Positions 22,361 through 36,905 of a stretch of 64,000 nt of DNA are shown here, piece by piece. The notes beneath the pieces were generated by a model. The model was not told the DNA's origin, made no database searches, and saw only the letters and a list, made by a program, of their open reading frames with translations. Origin of the DNA: Aphis gossypii (taxonomy: Eukaryota > Arthropoda > Insecta > Hemiptera > Aphididae); contig NC_065533.1 in the NCBI RefSeq assembly GCF_020184175.1, forward strand, positions 47,034,351 to 47,098,350. Reading direction: 5' to 3'. The position numbers and the translations under genes are program-made. Numbering within the stretch: position 1 is the first letter of the stretch; each line of letters opens with the position of its first letter.

Positions 22361-24690
22361 TTTGGAATTCCGAAACAACAATACTAAGCCAGCCTTAGGC
22401 CGTTTTTGTTTTGTCGCTTTTTAGCGCATTCGTTACGGTTCGGCACTGCCGTCGTTTCCGTTATGGAATCGGCGGGATGCCGGGATGCCGGGATGGCAGT
22501 ACAAACAAGCCAAAATATTTTACAAAAAACAGCAAAAGATAAACGAGAACCTCTGGTTGCCCTGCCGATAAGTTTTTCTACTGACCAGCTAACGGCATTG
22601 TAATATCATCTACAGATGAACCGTTCGAAAATAAAATATGAGACCGTATGGACCATTTGACTGGTTTGAGCGATATTACAATTACCTATGTCATTCATGC
22701 AGTATTATTATTTATCAAAACAAAATTGTAGTACAATATTAAGTGGAGGAAAATGCACATTTAAATTTTACTCTTGTATACTTATCTTAAGATTTTTGTA
22801 GGTATACAATATATACACTATGCGCGTGTTTTGTAAAAGTCTTTACCAAATCGGGGTAGTTCAATAATTTAGGTCTTAGGCCTTAGCCCAGGAGCTACGA
22901 TTTTACAAAATTTAGTCCAATAATAAAATATTTTAAAATCATAAAGTAAAATGTATCGAACGTAAGATAAACCACATTATAACAATATAATATAATATTA
23001 GTGACTCATACATGAAATGTTATGTGTTTTGTTGACCGAAAACGGCGATAACCAGCGATAGTAACATTTTATCGATTAGTTGTAGAACAGCACATAAATG
23101 AGTAATTGTATTTTATTGTCCCGACATCCATAATAATATTATATACATTTATATATTATTTTATGATTTTGAACATTGTATTTATTAATATTTAATTTTT
23201 AATTTTAATTTTTTTAAACATTACCTCAATTTATCGTCATGTTATTAGATTAATAAATTTCAAAAAATAAACTTATTATTTTATATTCGTACGATATTAC
23301 GATGTATTTATTGTTATATTGATGGCAGGGCAGTAACAAGTCTGGATGGCGGAGCTATAAAGTTTATACTTGCCGCGGCGGGGCTACCCATAAATGTACC
23401 TAATATTCATTGAAAACTCACTTTAAAATTTTAATTAACATTATAAATTAGTCTAAATATTTTAAAAATGTTTATGTATTATACTAGTATAGTAATATAC
23501 GTAATGACTAATAGCATAATAACCATTAAAAAAAAATTTCAAGTACCATATTTTCTTTGAATTACAACAAATAATTATAATTGAAATATATTATTTTGTT
23601 CTTCTTCAAATTGTATAGTTATAAATATAACTGTGCCCATGTATTTTTATTGCTTTAAAATTACTTTAACAATTGTTCAAGTGTTAAGTACCTATAACTT
23701 AAAAATCTTATGAATTTTTAACAAAAATATAGTTGTAAAATGACTAAAATGTCACTGTTTGGCTATACTCAATGATGAAATATTCTCAACCCTACACAAC
23801 AAATTGAGTTTTCCAGCTATTATCTTTTTTTACTTCTTATATGATAAGCTGCAACAATTTACTTAATTATCTTATTATATATGGCTATACGTATATTATG
23901 TTATTTATTAACTATTTTATTGATTCACACAAATAGAACTTAGTATAAGTTTAATTTTTTTTTTTATTAAATTTATGAAGTATGTTTACAATCTGTATTA
24001 TAGTAATTAATTCAATAATTAAAATAGTTAACTTTAAAACATAAGGGAAGTGAGTAGCCATCAACTTCCAAAAGTTGAAATATTATAAAACAATATCACA
24101 ATATCAATAAAATACTGATTTCTAATCAAATAATAAGTAAATATATAGTTCTAAAATATATAGTACGTTATAAGTATAATCTCGAACCTGTGGTAAAAAT
24201 TATATTACGTTTAATTTGGAAGATGAATTTGTAAGGGGAATTATTTCGTTTTTGTTTTATTTTGTATTTGTTTTGTTAATGGTTGAACTAGGCCCTACAA
24301 TTGATTATACTACGACACACTTTGTGTAGTACAAAAAACGAAATGTATACTACAAAATTCAAGTGTGTACACATAATGTTTTTTTTCTATAATATTACTA
24401 TTCACTTTGTATGTTGTATCTATTCATATAGATATACATTAAATTTTCATTTCATCTATTAAATTATCACTTGTCTGTTAGAATTTAGTATATTATAGAC
24501 CTTATGGGCTATGGCTCATACTATAATAGACTGGTCTTTTGTACACGATGAACAGCCGTCGTACTCGTGTGTGTTGTCTCCTTCTTACACACATACAACA
24601 TGGCAAATTTTCATTCACCAATTTTAAAAGTATGCTATTAGTTTTGATATTAGATAATAGATTATAAGAGCGAATTGACCTATCGTATGA
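22361..24690. other. Gene-free sequence
   Basis: A small CG-richer patch at 22390-22600 contains a triplet of ggatgccg units (22470-22495) and a 65-residue open frame with no recognised domain. It may be an upstream promoter or repeat. The rest is AT-rich with nothing supportable. Confidence 0.4.
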
Positions 24691-24866
24691 TTTAAAGGTA
24701 AGATAATTATCTAAGGCCCCACGTAGCCTTAAATCGATATTATTATTTTTAAGTAAGTCATGATCATTTTAAAATGTAAAATTTCAAAAAGGGTCATAAC
24801 TTATTTAAAAATAATAGTATCAATAAAAGGCTACTTGGGGCGCTGAATAATAATCTTACCTTTAAA
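24691..24866. mobile_element. Compact fold-back MITE, hairpin-forming
   Basis: A 176-bp near-palindrome: tttaaaggtaagataattat at 24691 pairs with aataatcttacctttaaa ending at 24866. Inward the pairing continues through ggccccacgtagcct / aggctacttggggc and tatttttaagtaag / cttatttaaaaata, leaving a loop of about 30 bases. The extended arm pairing is the evidence. The family is unknown. Confidence 0.65.
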
Positions 24867-24949
24867 TTATGTATATACTAGGTTACTCTAATATAAAGAC
24901 GGAAACATCTATGAACCAATAAACCTATGCGGTTACGACGTCTCAGGGG

Positions 24950-25000
24950 CGCCCATTAGGGGGGCAAGGGAGGGAAAAGTCCCCCCTGGAAAATGTTGAA
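24950..25000 (+). mobile_element. Isolated element end beginning caggggcgcccattaggg
   Basis: It has the form of a hAT-like terminus (cagggGCGCCCATTAGGGGG). No matching opposite terminus was found nearby, so it is probably a truncated insertion. Confidence 0.3.
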
Positions 25001-25380
25001 AATCATAGCATATTGTTTACTATGATCAGAATCTATTTATTTATTTAGATAGAATTTAAAAATTGAATTTAATATAAAATAATCTACAATTTTTTTAATG
25101 AAAAATTAGTTTAATTATTTTAGAAAATCACGTTATAAGCTCTAAATAACAACATGCTTTTTAGCTTATATTCTATGAATAATATTATAAATTCCATAGA
25201 CATGTATAAACAATATAATATATATATGTCTATTGTCTATGATAATTTTTTAAAATATTGTGTGTTGCCATAGATACTATATGTATGTATTAAATATTTA
25301 TGTGTACACCACCATAATATTCTATTTATGATCACGGATATATGTGTACATAATATATATAATATACATTATTCAAGCGC

Positions 25381-25525
25381 GATTCGAGGCGGTCGACCGC
25401 GGTCGTCCGCTAGCCATTTTTCTTCGTTTGAATGTACCCATTTAAATATTATAGGTGTTTAATTTTTAAAGAAAATCCGCGACCGTGCGGGGCTAAACCG
25501 CTCCGTGTGAAACCAGCTTAATACG
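25381..25525. mobile_element. GC-rich MITE-like patch
   Basis: An abrupt GC-rich insert in AT-rich DNA. gaggcggtcgaccgcggtcg near 25386 is partly inverted relative to cgaccgtgcggggctaaacc near 25480. The right edge, ggtttcacacgg on the minus strand, has the style of Harbinger-type MITEs such as the one at 56205. No clean TIR or TSD could be fixed. Confidence 0.3.
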
Positions 25526-28500
25526 CCGCGCAATCATAATATAATATCATAACGGAAAACCCGGATTCGTCAACACAGTCACGAAAGTGATTTTATAATA
25601 TTTAATGTTATTTATTTTGTTATGAACGGTTTCTATTGTTAAAGGCAATATAATCATTTATTATAACAATAACAATTAATAATAATAGTATCATTGATTA
25701 TACAATTCACTATTATTATTTATTATTAAATATATATTTTATTATTTTTAATATTATTATTAATATTGTATGATCAATGATAGTATCTAGCGTTTTTAGC
25801 TACCAGAACCTGACCTTTTTTTGGCGGTGACGTGTAGATATATAATGACGTAGCCGGCCGGAGAGCGAGAGAGACAGGAGTATAGAGAAAGCGGTAAAGA
25901 GTAAGAGAGATAGCGACTAACGCTTTTATTTTCGTTACGCACGGGTTTTCTGGGCTAGGGTCCCTCCGCCAACATCGCGCCATAAGAAAGTACATAAGAA
26001 GAAACTACGTATCAAAAATATTCAGAATTACATTATTATTATGAAATTGTGTATACAAGTAGTATACTACTATACTATTTGTATTAAATAATTATTATGT
26101 GATAAGTACCTATCAGCACGAGGTAATGAAAGTCCATAAGTAGTTAATGTATACCTAGTATAATGATCGAAACTTATAGGTACAATTATCTCGAATAGCA
26201 TACTTTTTTGTTTAGAAAAATTGTTTTCAACGTCACAAAACATAATTTTTATAATAATTATTGTAACAATAATGATTGTTGTTATACACCTATCAATCTT
26301 TTCGGTAATTGTGTTTTACTTTTGTATGATTTTATAATAATAGTAGGTATATTTAAATGTAATTTTAATGATCTTACAAATTTAAGTGTTTGGCGTATTA
26401 CCATATCCGGGGGTATAAAACAATACAATTGAACTCTGCGTATATTATTTTTTTTTTTTAACTTAACGGACACAATATAAACGTCAAGCAACGCCTAAAA
26501 TGATTTGGCCGAAATACCTCTCTGCAGTTGCAATATCAATGTGTATTGTGTATATAGGTATCTATACTAGCATTAGGACTGGACGAAGAACGTTAACTAT
26601 ACGATGAGCAGCCTAATATGTGACAGGTATTTACATTAAATTAAACGGGAACGAAAAAATAAAACGCAAACAGATAACTCAACCTATTGGCGAATACCTA
26701 GTATTATATTATTAAAATCATTTATAACGCGTTTTACCCATTATATTTAAGAAGACGCTATATTATACTCGCATGTGTTATCTTTGTCTTATACAGGCGT
26801 AACATAGTTAAAAACTGTTTTACGTGAGACAACTTTACTCCTTCGATATTTAAAAATACATTAGGTATATATCATATTATTTAATAAGCATTGTTGTTTT
26901 AGTCTCACATGGACCCTTTATTACGGATACAGATATATTTTATAATAAATAGCTCTTGGTACATATGTACCCTACTTATTCGAAAAAATATATATATATA
27001 TTAATACTCATTAATACATGATATATTGTAGTTTATGGTTCGTACGGATAGACTCGTTATTGAATTTTGATTTCTTTTTTAAAGAAAAACTGGGTCTTAT
27101 ATACCAAGTTTAAATCGGAATTTAACATAAAAATATATGCGCGAGTGTGTGTGTGTTTTCTTTCGATATTTGTAGACGTCTTTCCCAAATAAATGCTTAT
27201 AGTTCAGTTGTAATGGATGTTATAGAACTTTTCTAGAGTTTTATCCACGTAGCATAGGTTGAGAAGCGCGGACTTATACATTTTAAAATTATTTGACAGT
27301 TATATTTTGTTTCATAAATACATAATATAATTAGTGACTCATTGTCAATGACAAATAATGAAAATAATATACCAGTATACAATCTCGTTATATTTTTATT
27401 TATTGCTCTTTATAATATAACCATTTGTACCGATGGTCATGAAATGGGTTATTTTGTTATGTTACATGTGTGAAAGACAAAATAATTTAAATCATTATTG
27501 GTTACCTACTCAATGATACACTTTACTGGTTTATTTTTATAGATATTACTAAGGTTTAAAACAATTTATGGTTGTTTTAAATAAAATGATAATAATTGTA
27601 ATATTAATACAAAAGTGAATATACTATATTATATTCACTGAGGGGATGATGTACGGTGCATCTCTGTACGTCATTTCGGTATTGTTAAACTTTTCCTGGG
27701 ATCTGCTAAAAGTATTTATAATATACTTATATACAGGCATGGGCGCCCATTGGGTATAATATAGGTTATACATGTTTGTCTTGTAGACGTTTCCGCTGTA
27801 GGCCGATGGGTACATATGTATTGTAATTGTATTAATGATTAACCTAATAATACCTACGTACCACAGTGGTCGTACAATTATTCTGACCATTTGAGATTCT
27901 GGAGAATGAAATATCTGCAGGTCAATATAATATACGTTAAGTTAACATTTATTTTTAAATATTCTGAGAAGAGTGTCAGGACATATTAAATGGGTGTCGT
28001 ATTATACCTACAGCTGCTGTAGATAGACTATATATAGTACTGTATGTGTAATTAATATAATCGACAGTCGTAGTAGTATCTTTATTATCTCACATCTCAC
28101 TTACATCATGCTATATAATATCGATATTCATATAATTTTATTATTTAATAAAAAGTCCAAACCTTTATATTTTAACTTAATATGTATAGCAATGATAAAG
28201 TAACATAAATTACTAAATAATATCTGTTATAATAAATCATCTAGTAAAAATATTTGTACAAAAGTATTGGTTAGTATTTATTTTTATAAAAAAAACAACT
28301 CGAAACGTGCAATTTAGTGCAATATGAAACTATTTTCAAATTAATGAACGTACCAAATATAATGTATATTATAGTATTATGATCATATGTATATTAATAT
28401 AAAATGTTTATAAGACGTTAATATTGTGTATCACTATGAATGATCCTAAGATACTTAGGTTTATTTACGTCATAGCTATACGACATATTATCACTTGGTC

Positions 28501-31500
28501 AAAAATATTTTTTTCGTCGCGTACAGAACAATAAATCAAAATATACAGTTAAGTATTGTGTATAGGGTACGATCTTTGTTCAGAATAGCTATCGATTTAT
28601 TATTGTTATAAACAGTTTTCTCGTAAAATCGGAAATGTTGGAATTATAAACAAAACACCCTATTTCATGTAGTGTCTAAGTGATATGTTCATACTGTAGT
28701 TCAGCTTTCAGCATACACTGACTATACATTTTTATAATACTATATAGCAACTAATATGAATAGTGTAGTATAGTCGGTATACACAGTTAGTCGTTGATTT
28801 ATATTACGCCTTATAACACTGTTGTACATCGTTTAATTATACTTATTAGTTATTATTATATTATATATTATGTCCGATCTGATTATTATTTACCATCAGC
28901 TTCTGTATATCTGCGTATTTCAACATAATAAAAAAAAAATGTTATGAAACCACTTTTTTCACCAACCACTGAAAATTATATCCTAGGCTGTCAAATCATC
29001 TTCGTTCAGAATCGTTTTTCGTATACTATGATACCTATTATTGGATTCAAATTTAACACTCTTATAATATATTATAGTGATCCACACATAACCTAATGTA
29101 TAGCAGAGCGGTACGCCGGATACCCACTTACCTGCTTTTTTAAAATTACTATTTACTTTTTTTTGATTCTATAACTATCCTTTTTTTTTTTTTTTTTTTA
29201 AATATTGTAGAATCTTAGTTAGGTACATGTCACAAAATATATAATGTTGAAAACTGTTGAACTATATAAATAATCAATACAAACATTACGAAAATTACAT
29301 TAAAATAGGTACACGGAAAAAAAAATTACTAAAATATTATAGTTAAACAAATTATTGTAAATATAACTATCAAATAGGAAAAATAACTAAATAGGTTTAC
29401 TTATTGAGACTCTATAAATATAGTCATTTGTTATGATAACGTTTACTATATTTTATAGTTTTACAGTTTTTAATGTTTTTATTAACTAAAAATATGGTTA
29501 AAATAGTTTACTATTATCAATATGGTTTAAGCAATTATAAAATTAAGTATAAAGTCTTAATATTAATAGTGACATGGACTATAAAATTTACTAGGTATAA
29601 TATAAACTGTATTAAATAACATTTTTCGGAAAAAATACGAATTTTCCTATTAGTAACCATCATACCGTTTACAATAACTGTTAAGTCGTTATATGGTCTG
29701 TACTCGACATTCGCGATGATAAGAAATTGGTATATTTTGACGAACTAAGCTAATGTTATAACTAATGTTATTACCTCTAAATACTATATATTTACTATAT
29801 AATATTATATATATAATACTCATCTAAACATATATCTGATATCTCCGATGATCTTCTTTGAAAACGTTTACAATTTAGCTAATGTTCGTTTAGATTTTAC
29901 ACGAGTGAATGCTACAAAAACATTTAATAGGTACCTAGAATACATTCGGTATTTCGGTACTAGAATGCGAAGTAAGAAGATAAAAATTCGTCTGGATGCG
30001 CCTTAAATCTTAATATTATACGTATGGTTGTATGGAGACGTGATATCGTCAATACATAACAAAATAATTAAATTTGAATATATACAATAATTATCCCATA
30101 CATTTTTACCAATATAAAAAAAATTATTCTATCATCAATTTATATCTATGTGTTAAAACATCGACTCATTTAGTATTATAATATTATATCAAAAATTTCG
30201 CCGGACTCAATTGGTATATACTCTAAAACAACCCGTGACACAATTTGTCATAAAGGGTTGTATTGGGACTCAGTTCGTATGCAGCCAAAAAAAGGAATGG
30301 TCGATTTGCATTCGGGTAAAAATGGGTAATGATCGAACTGCATTCGGGTTAAAAGCAGATGTTCAACAAATAATGTTCATTTAAAGTTTAATTTCCCTAA
30401 CCACTTAAAATACAATGATTGACATACTAATTATAATTATAATTTTAAATTTTATATATATAATGAGTATATTATATTACAAGTATGTATATTATTTAAT
30501 AAAATTATTTTTGTAGAAATTATAAAAAAGTACCTACATTATTATGTTATAATATTATAGATAATATAGAACTGTACTGTCTAAAAAAGATATATCGTTG
30601 TGTTCAAAAAATAGCTTATAGTTTGGTTTTTCTTTTATATTACAAGTATAAAAAAAAATACCTACTTTTAACCTGAGTACAATTTGATTATTATGTTTGA
30701 AAAATATATGGTCACTTCAGGTATATAGACTATAGAGTCGTCTCTTTTAAACACAAATAAAATCACGTATTACGAGTCCCTCATGCTTAGACTCGAACTG
30801 ACAATACATATAGACATATAGTACTATGTTATATGCCCATAATCTCTTTTCTTATATACCTTGCTCTTAATATAATATACGCCATTTCCGGTGCGTCGAT
30901 AAATTACTGTCTAGTGTCTATGTTTATAGAAAGAACATCATCCTCAAAATATTTGATCGAATAATACCAACAATATCTATAGCTATATATACCGTATACA
31001 TACGTCCAAATTTCTTAGTCATTACCCGCCGTGCACGTGTGAGACACAATTACACAAACGCAACACATTTTATAACAATTCATTTGAATTTTGAATGCGC
31101 GGTGGGTGGTAAGTACACATAGTAGATGGATAATACATTAGTGTACTATATAGGTAATATGTGCTGTTCTCAAATATCTGCAGAAAATAAAAAATAAATG
31201 TATAACGTTACCTACCTATATAATGATGAATTGTGACGTTATTCACTAGGGATTATAGACGTAGGTACCTGTACAAAACAATCTACACTATTATAGAAAA
31301 TCGGTCAATAAATCCGCATTCCGCATTTGACGCCAGACATCCGAGTAAATAATAATAATAAATAACTGTGACCAATAAAAACTTTTGGATAGGTACACTG
31401 AACAACTGCGTTATAAAAATAAAATAAATGTTATAACTTATAACACTGATTGTATGTGAATATTATTATTATATAATACTGCATGACAGTGTATGTTGTA

Positions 31501-34500
31501 TGTGAATTTATATAAATCCAATTTACTAGAGATTGTAATACAGTTGTGCTGCACGTTTTAACGTGTACACGCGCGTCCCCAGTACCCATTTAACTTTTCG
31601 TGTTTTTGCAAAAACACAGCACGATTGCCCTCTATAGAATAAAGATTTTCTTTTAAAAATTTTCCAATACACAACATAATAAACGGTATCTAATATCTAT
31701 AGTATTTTCCCAATATGCGTAAAATAAAGCGTACGTAATTTTTAATACTTTAATATTTTTAAATGGTTTATAGTGTATTAACGTCATAATGTGAAACACT
31801 TTTCAATAAATCCAATTATATACTCTATTGTTATCAGTCCTAGGACTGAAAAATTGAGAAGGAAAATAGATGACCATCAACCGTATTTGCGTGGAGCGAA
31901 AATATTCATTTTTATTGATAATACTAATATTCCTAAAATAATTTATTATTTAATATTTTTATCTATATCATTAATAAAACCACTTTTATCGTCCGATGTC
32001 GAAGTAGTTATGTTATAATATAACATTTAAAGTATTTATTTATTATGTTTGTGTTTTTTTTTTTTAATTCTAATTAAGCTCGGGCTCTAACTTTCGATAC
32101 TGGGTTCTTGAAGGTTTTTCATTTTTTGGCGGTATGGTACTCAATAATAATACCTACAATTATTTTTTTGAATTCGGGCATTTAGGTTGAATATATTAAT
32201 AGTATTCATAGTAGTACTTAATGCTGTATGTATATTACCTTTACAGCCAGTAGCGTGTTATCGTCTGCCGTCTAATAATGAATTTATTTATAAATGAATA
32301 AATCGTAAATAGGTACGTAAATATTATCAAAAGATCCAGTGTGTACGTACAAAGGAGGTAGTATAATATTTCAAACATCATTTTTAAACTAAAACCAGTA
32401 AGTATTTTCAATTAAAGTTATATACTTTATATATCGAATAAATAATAATACATATTTTAAATTGTGTAAATTATTGATAATTTTATTCGTTTATGCGTAT
32501 CAAAAGATAAATTAAATTAAAATAATTTTTAGTTTGGCGTCGCCCATAGGTTTCGCCGGCCCTGCCTGTGAATAATGTTGGTGTGATGGTTTAAGACGTT
32601 TAAATAGTAGTCAACAAAAAGCTCAATTATCCATGCAATACATTCAGTTAGTTACTGTTTTCCATATGATAAATTAATTTAAAAATTAAAAGCAATAAAC
32701 ATTTTAAATTAAAGAAAAAGAATATTCTGATGTATAATTTTAATTTACTTTACAAACATTATTTCCTTTTGTTCCTTTCTTTAATTTGTATTACTTTTAA
32801 TTAATTCATAATTATCCATAAATAAATAAATTCACTAATGTTATGAATTGTATTATAACATAAAATTGATTACTATATTATATTGTGTATAACATATTAA
32901 ACGAATTATCGATGACAAGTAAAATTCATATGTATTATAATGATGTGTTAAAAAATTTATTTATTATGATGGCCAATAATAAAGTATTCCAAAGTTCATA
33001 TAATGATAGATTCTCGATACAAATATATTGTATTACATAGAACACGCTACTATATTATAGAAATAGAACGTTTTGTCACTTTCATTTTAAATAATTTTAT
33101 ATTCATATTATAATTTATACTATACAATAAAATAATAGAACCTTTCTTTTTTAAATTGTGTGCTTAATTTTAATACTAACATGAGGTTCAATACCTTAAA
33201 TACTGATTTTCAATTATGTATAATATTTCCATTGTTTATATTTTAATGGATCTAGAAAAATATTTTAACATTCAATGACTTGTATGCATTGAATAATTTT
33301 GTAAATTATGTAAATAATTGTAGCCCCCCCCCCTCCCCCAAACATTTTTAAAGGATATCCGCTTATGCGATCAATAAATATTTCGTCGATCATTCTACAA
33401 TCAACATTTTTAATTACGATTTTTTGATTTTTGTTTGTTTAATTTATAAGGTATTTTTGGAAAGCGACGTTGACTTCACATTAATGACTTAACTTTTATA
33501 GAAAATAATATAAAAATAAAATTGTATATCAATCTTACTTCAATAATAATTAAATTACTAAGTAAGCACAATCATATTATAAGCTTCTAAAATATGCCTT
33601 AATAAAAACCAAAAATGTTGACTATACCATTTATTATAAAAAAATATTTTTATTGGTAAATTTACTAAAGTAAAGTAAAATAATAAAAATACGGTAAAAT
33701 ATACCGTATCGTTACACAGCGTTGTCTGTAATACACTGTGTAAATAATAAATAATTTGTAGGTGATATGGTGGGTGGGAGGGAGGGGTACCTCCTTAACT
33801 GTTGAAAGGTAACGACGAGGAAACGGTCCACTGCCGATGCGATAAGATAAGTTGAAAGTTCCTATGTTGTTGTTTGGGCTTGCTGACTATAGCAATAATA
33901 GGATGCTACTATAAAAAAAAATTCGATCATAAATTATAATTTACAGCAATTCTATGCCATATGTTTACCCAATAGAGGTATATGTAATTTCCGATAACGC
34001 AATTAAGTCCTACAGTTAGAAAGTGTGCTGGTAAACAAGGATAGTAAGCGTATATCCGAGACACGACAGTGATAAGTAGGTAACACAATACTTATTTTAC
34101 AATATTATTACGGTGAAATGAATCATTTCCACACAAAAATAACTGTCAGTATCTGTCATCTTCTAAATAGAGCATTTTTTTTTTTACTACGATCCGTTTT
34201 CCTTCAATAAGGATTAAAGAATATAATTAATATATTTTTAATCTGTGTTTTATTAATGAATAATAAGAAAATAACCTTCAAATTAGTAGTATAAAATTGC
34301 CGGTCCTGGAACAACCCCCGCCCTTTCCCTCACCGACAAGGATTACGTTACCTTTGCCACTTCCAAACACATTTCTTCAGCCACGTACTAACTACCTCCA
34401 ACCGTACAGTGTGCCAATCGGTGACATTACATAATAAATAGACACACCTGAGTGTACGCTCACCCCCACCCTTTCACGATAGGTCGTCGTGAGAGTAGTC

Positions 34501-34600
34501 GCTGGTTGAATGGCAACAGTCAACCAAGTATATTCTTCAGCACCACTTGTACAATCCGCTGACTCCACTAACAAATATTTCTTACTGCGTAAAAGCGATA
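25526..34600. other. Nine-kilobase gene-free region
   Basis: No exon, RNA gene or complete element was recognised. A patch at about 28880-29140, including gttcagaatcgtttttcgta and gcagagcggtacgccggata, has the look of a dispersed repeat. A CG-bearing patch at 25800-25990 and a C-homopolymer at 33326-33346 also stand out. Short frames (for example 27624-27890 minus, 31791-32018 plus) show no domain. If the gene at 34609 has upstream untranslated exons, they could lie near the end of this stretch. Confidence 0.4.
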
Positions 34601-34608
34601 ATCAAACT

Positions 34609-36041
34609 ATGTTCGCCACCAAACCGTACATCCTAGGTGTTGTAGGGATGATGATGTTCATCGCCGTACTGACAATCACTGACGTCCAAGCCAAAGGTAT
34701 CGTATTATAATAATTATTTATATTTTATTTTAAGATTAAATTAATTATTCCACCTTTATATTACACACAATATTAATCAATGCACGAAAATCAACATATT
34801 ATTTTTTTTAGAAGGGTTTTTATAATGGGTAATGACTATTAATCTATAATTTGAAGTACATTTTTACAATAATTTTATATTTAACAGTTTGTCCGTCTAA
34901 CTATCATTCGCGGTCAGCAGATAACAAATTAAACGTATTACGTAATTTGAACGATTACTATTTATATTTATTATAAATATGAATAACTTTACAATTGAGT
35001 TATTTTCTCATTTCTGATGATAAGGTTTAATTTTTCAATATCGAATGGATTTTTAGTGATATTATTTAAAATTTTACATATTAACTTATTTAAACTTTAC
35101 TTTAAAATACGCACTGCAGAACTGTATTATTAAATTTGATTTATGTTTTTTTAGATGACAGATGTCGTCGACCAGTTATTCAAAATTGCAATGCTTCGGA
35201 ATTTTACATCAATGGTTGGAAATTTACCGGGTGGTACTACCACACGGAGTTGAGAATGTGCAGACCTTTGTACACGCCGAATGGATTGCACACTTGCAAA
35301 GAAAACTACGAACTGCCCATAACCAGACAAATGTGCGATGACTTATGTGGTAAGTTTCAAAGTTTGTGGTTGTAGAGTATCAAAAATTATCATAATATAC
35401 ATATTTATTCACCTTCTTTGTCTTTTATATCGGCGCAATATATGTAATATGTATTGTATATTTTACATATATATATATACACATTATTTATAAAATTAAT
35501 TCGTCTTAACGGTAGAAATTAGAAATGTTTAAAATCGAAAACTTTTTTGACTTCAGAAACATAAAAAGACGTATTATTGTTAATTAAATACATTCATCAC
35601 TCCACCTCAGAATCTTAAATTCTTAGTTGAAGTCTGAAAGAGTAAAACCTTGGCGTTGTAATTTCGGCACCTCATCACGAATCAATTAAAATAAACTACA
35701 AGATTCTAAAAACTTACGATATTAATATAAGGTATTTTTTTTTTTTTTTATATATAGCTGAACCGTGCACCAGGACCAATGGTGCGCCGGGAATTTGTAT
35801 GCCCAAGGACTTATGCGTAATTACTATCAGGTCATTGGGACCAATCCCTCCAAGTTCATGCGGCAGTGGCATGTTAAATTGCTGTCCCAAAGCAACTGAC
35901 AAAGAGTTGTGCACTTTGCCTATAAATAATAAAAACGGGCTCGTCGAAGAGGGAGTTCTTAAAAAGAAGACGTATGGTGATGAACCTGATTACAAATACT
36001 ATCTACCGTATCCTAAAAAAAAAGAGTGCACATGCGAGTAA
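34609..36041 (+). CDS. Predicted secreted Kunitz-like plus CLIP-like cysteine-rich protein (3 exons)
   Basis: Exons are 34609-34696, 35155-35349 and 35758-36041. All introns have GT/AG ends and all phases join, giving 188 residues. Residues 1-28 form a signal peptide with hydrophobic core YILGVVGMMMFIAVL and likely cleavage after VQA. Residues 33-94 hold six cysteines spaced C-7-C-23-C-11-C-12-C-3-C. The last C-12-C-3-C matches Kunitz/BPTI domains, while the middle spacings are longer than the usual 15 and 7. Residues 98-137 hold C-9-C-5-C-14-C-6-CC with NG..G.C and NCCP, like a CLIP disulfide-knot domain of arthropod serine proteases, but no protease follows. The tail ends KKECTCE. An upstream in-frame ATG at 34510 would add 33 residues before the signal peptide, so 34609 is preferred. 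It probably acts outside the cell, perhaps in protease control or saliva; the role is inference. No P1 residue or target can be assigned. AATAAA lies at 36180. Confidence 0.75.
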
Positions 36042-36435
36042 TACCTTACAGTGCCCGCACTAATAGCATTAAATGTTTCATCAGATAATATGTGTAACTG
36101 ACCATTATTATTTAATATCGATATTAAAATTATTCTTTGCATGTATTTATTTGATGAAATTGTTTATTGTACTATAAATAATAAAATAAAAATTGATATT
36201 GATATTAATATTAATAGTTATTAGTTCGTTTCACGAGAAGTAATTAATTAATTATATTTTCTTAGCACAATAATACATTCATTTAAAAATATACTTAGTA
36301 TGATTAAAATAATCGGTATGTTTATGAGCTCGAGGACATAACCAAACCTGTAGGTTTTCAAAATAAAGTTAAATAATCTTATGAAAATTATAGGTACATA
36401 TTTAATATGTATATAAATATATTTAATTTTTATTG
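36042..36435. terminator. 3' untranslated region of the Kunitz/CLIP-like gene
   Basis: AT-rich sequence after the TAA at 36039-36041. A polyadenylation signal AATAAA is at 36180-36185, with TGTTTATTGTA just before it. Beyond about 36210 nothing further is recognised. Confidence 0.45.
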
Positions 36436-36905
36436 GTGTTTTTATTTATAAATGTCTATTGTATTTACTGTTTAAGGTTTTTATTTCTCAAAACTTTTAT
36501 TTTCTGAATTATTTTTTCTAATTGTTTTCATTTCAAATCTTAGTATTTTGTGAAATAAGTAGTAAAGGGATTTTTTATTGTTGTTATTCATTCAGAAGTC
36601 AATACTAAAGGACTCAAGTTAACTGTTTATACAATTATATAAATTATTTTCAAACTAGATGATTACTATCCAAGCATTCACATAAGATTTAAGGTATCGT
36701 GTTTACAATCAATATTTAGAATAAACCTACTCATGCTATAAATATATTATATTACCTTCCCTAAATATAAAAGAATTGTGTAGCTTGGAACTTGAAATTT
36801 TGCATATTCACTCTGAAAATGATTCAGGTAATCAGTAGTATTTTGACAATTGAAATCATACAATAATAAAATATGGGTGTTTATATTTTCTAGATTTATA
36901 TATGT
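36436..36905 (+). repeat. Direct duplication, copy 1 (partner 38003-38482)
   Basis: The first 340 bp are almost identical to 38003-38350 (for example tgtctattgtatttactgtt, ggtatcgtgtttacaatcaa, ccttccctaaatataaaaga). The last part, through tattttctagatt, is more diverged. A 4-bp indel (ttcattcagaag versus ttcagaag) separates the copies. It is non-coding. Confidence 0.85.

Noticed and set aside
25774..25995. 73-residue minus-strand frame in a CG-bearing patch
   Set aside because: No domain, no start context or splice partners; likely fortuitous.
30730..30800. tRNA-like GTTCGAGTC on the minus strand
   Set aside because: No acceptor stem, D-arm or anticodon arm could be built around it.
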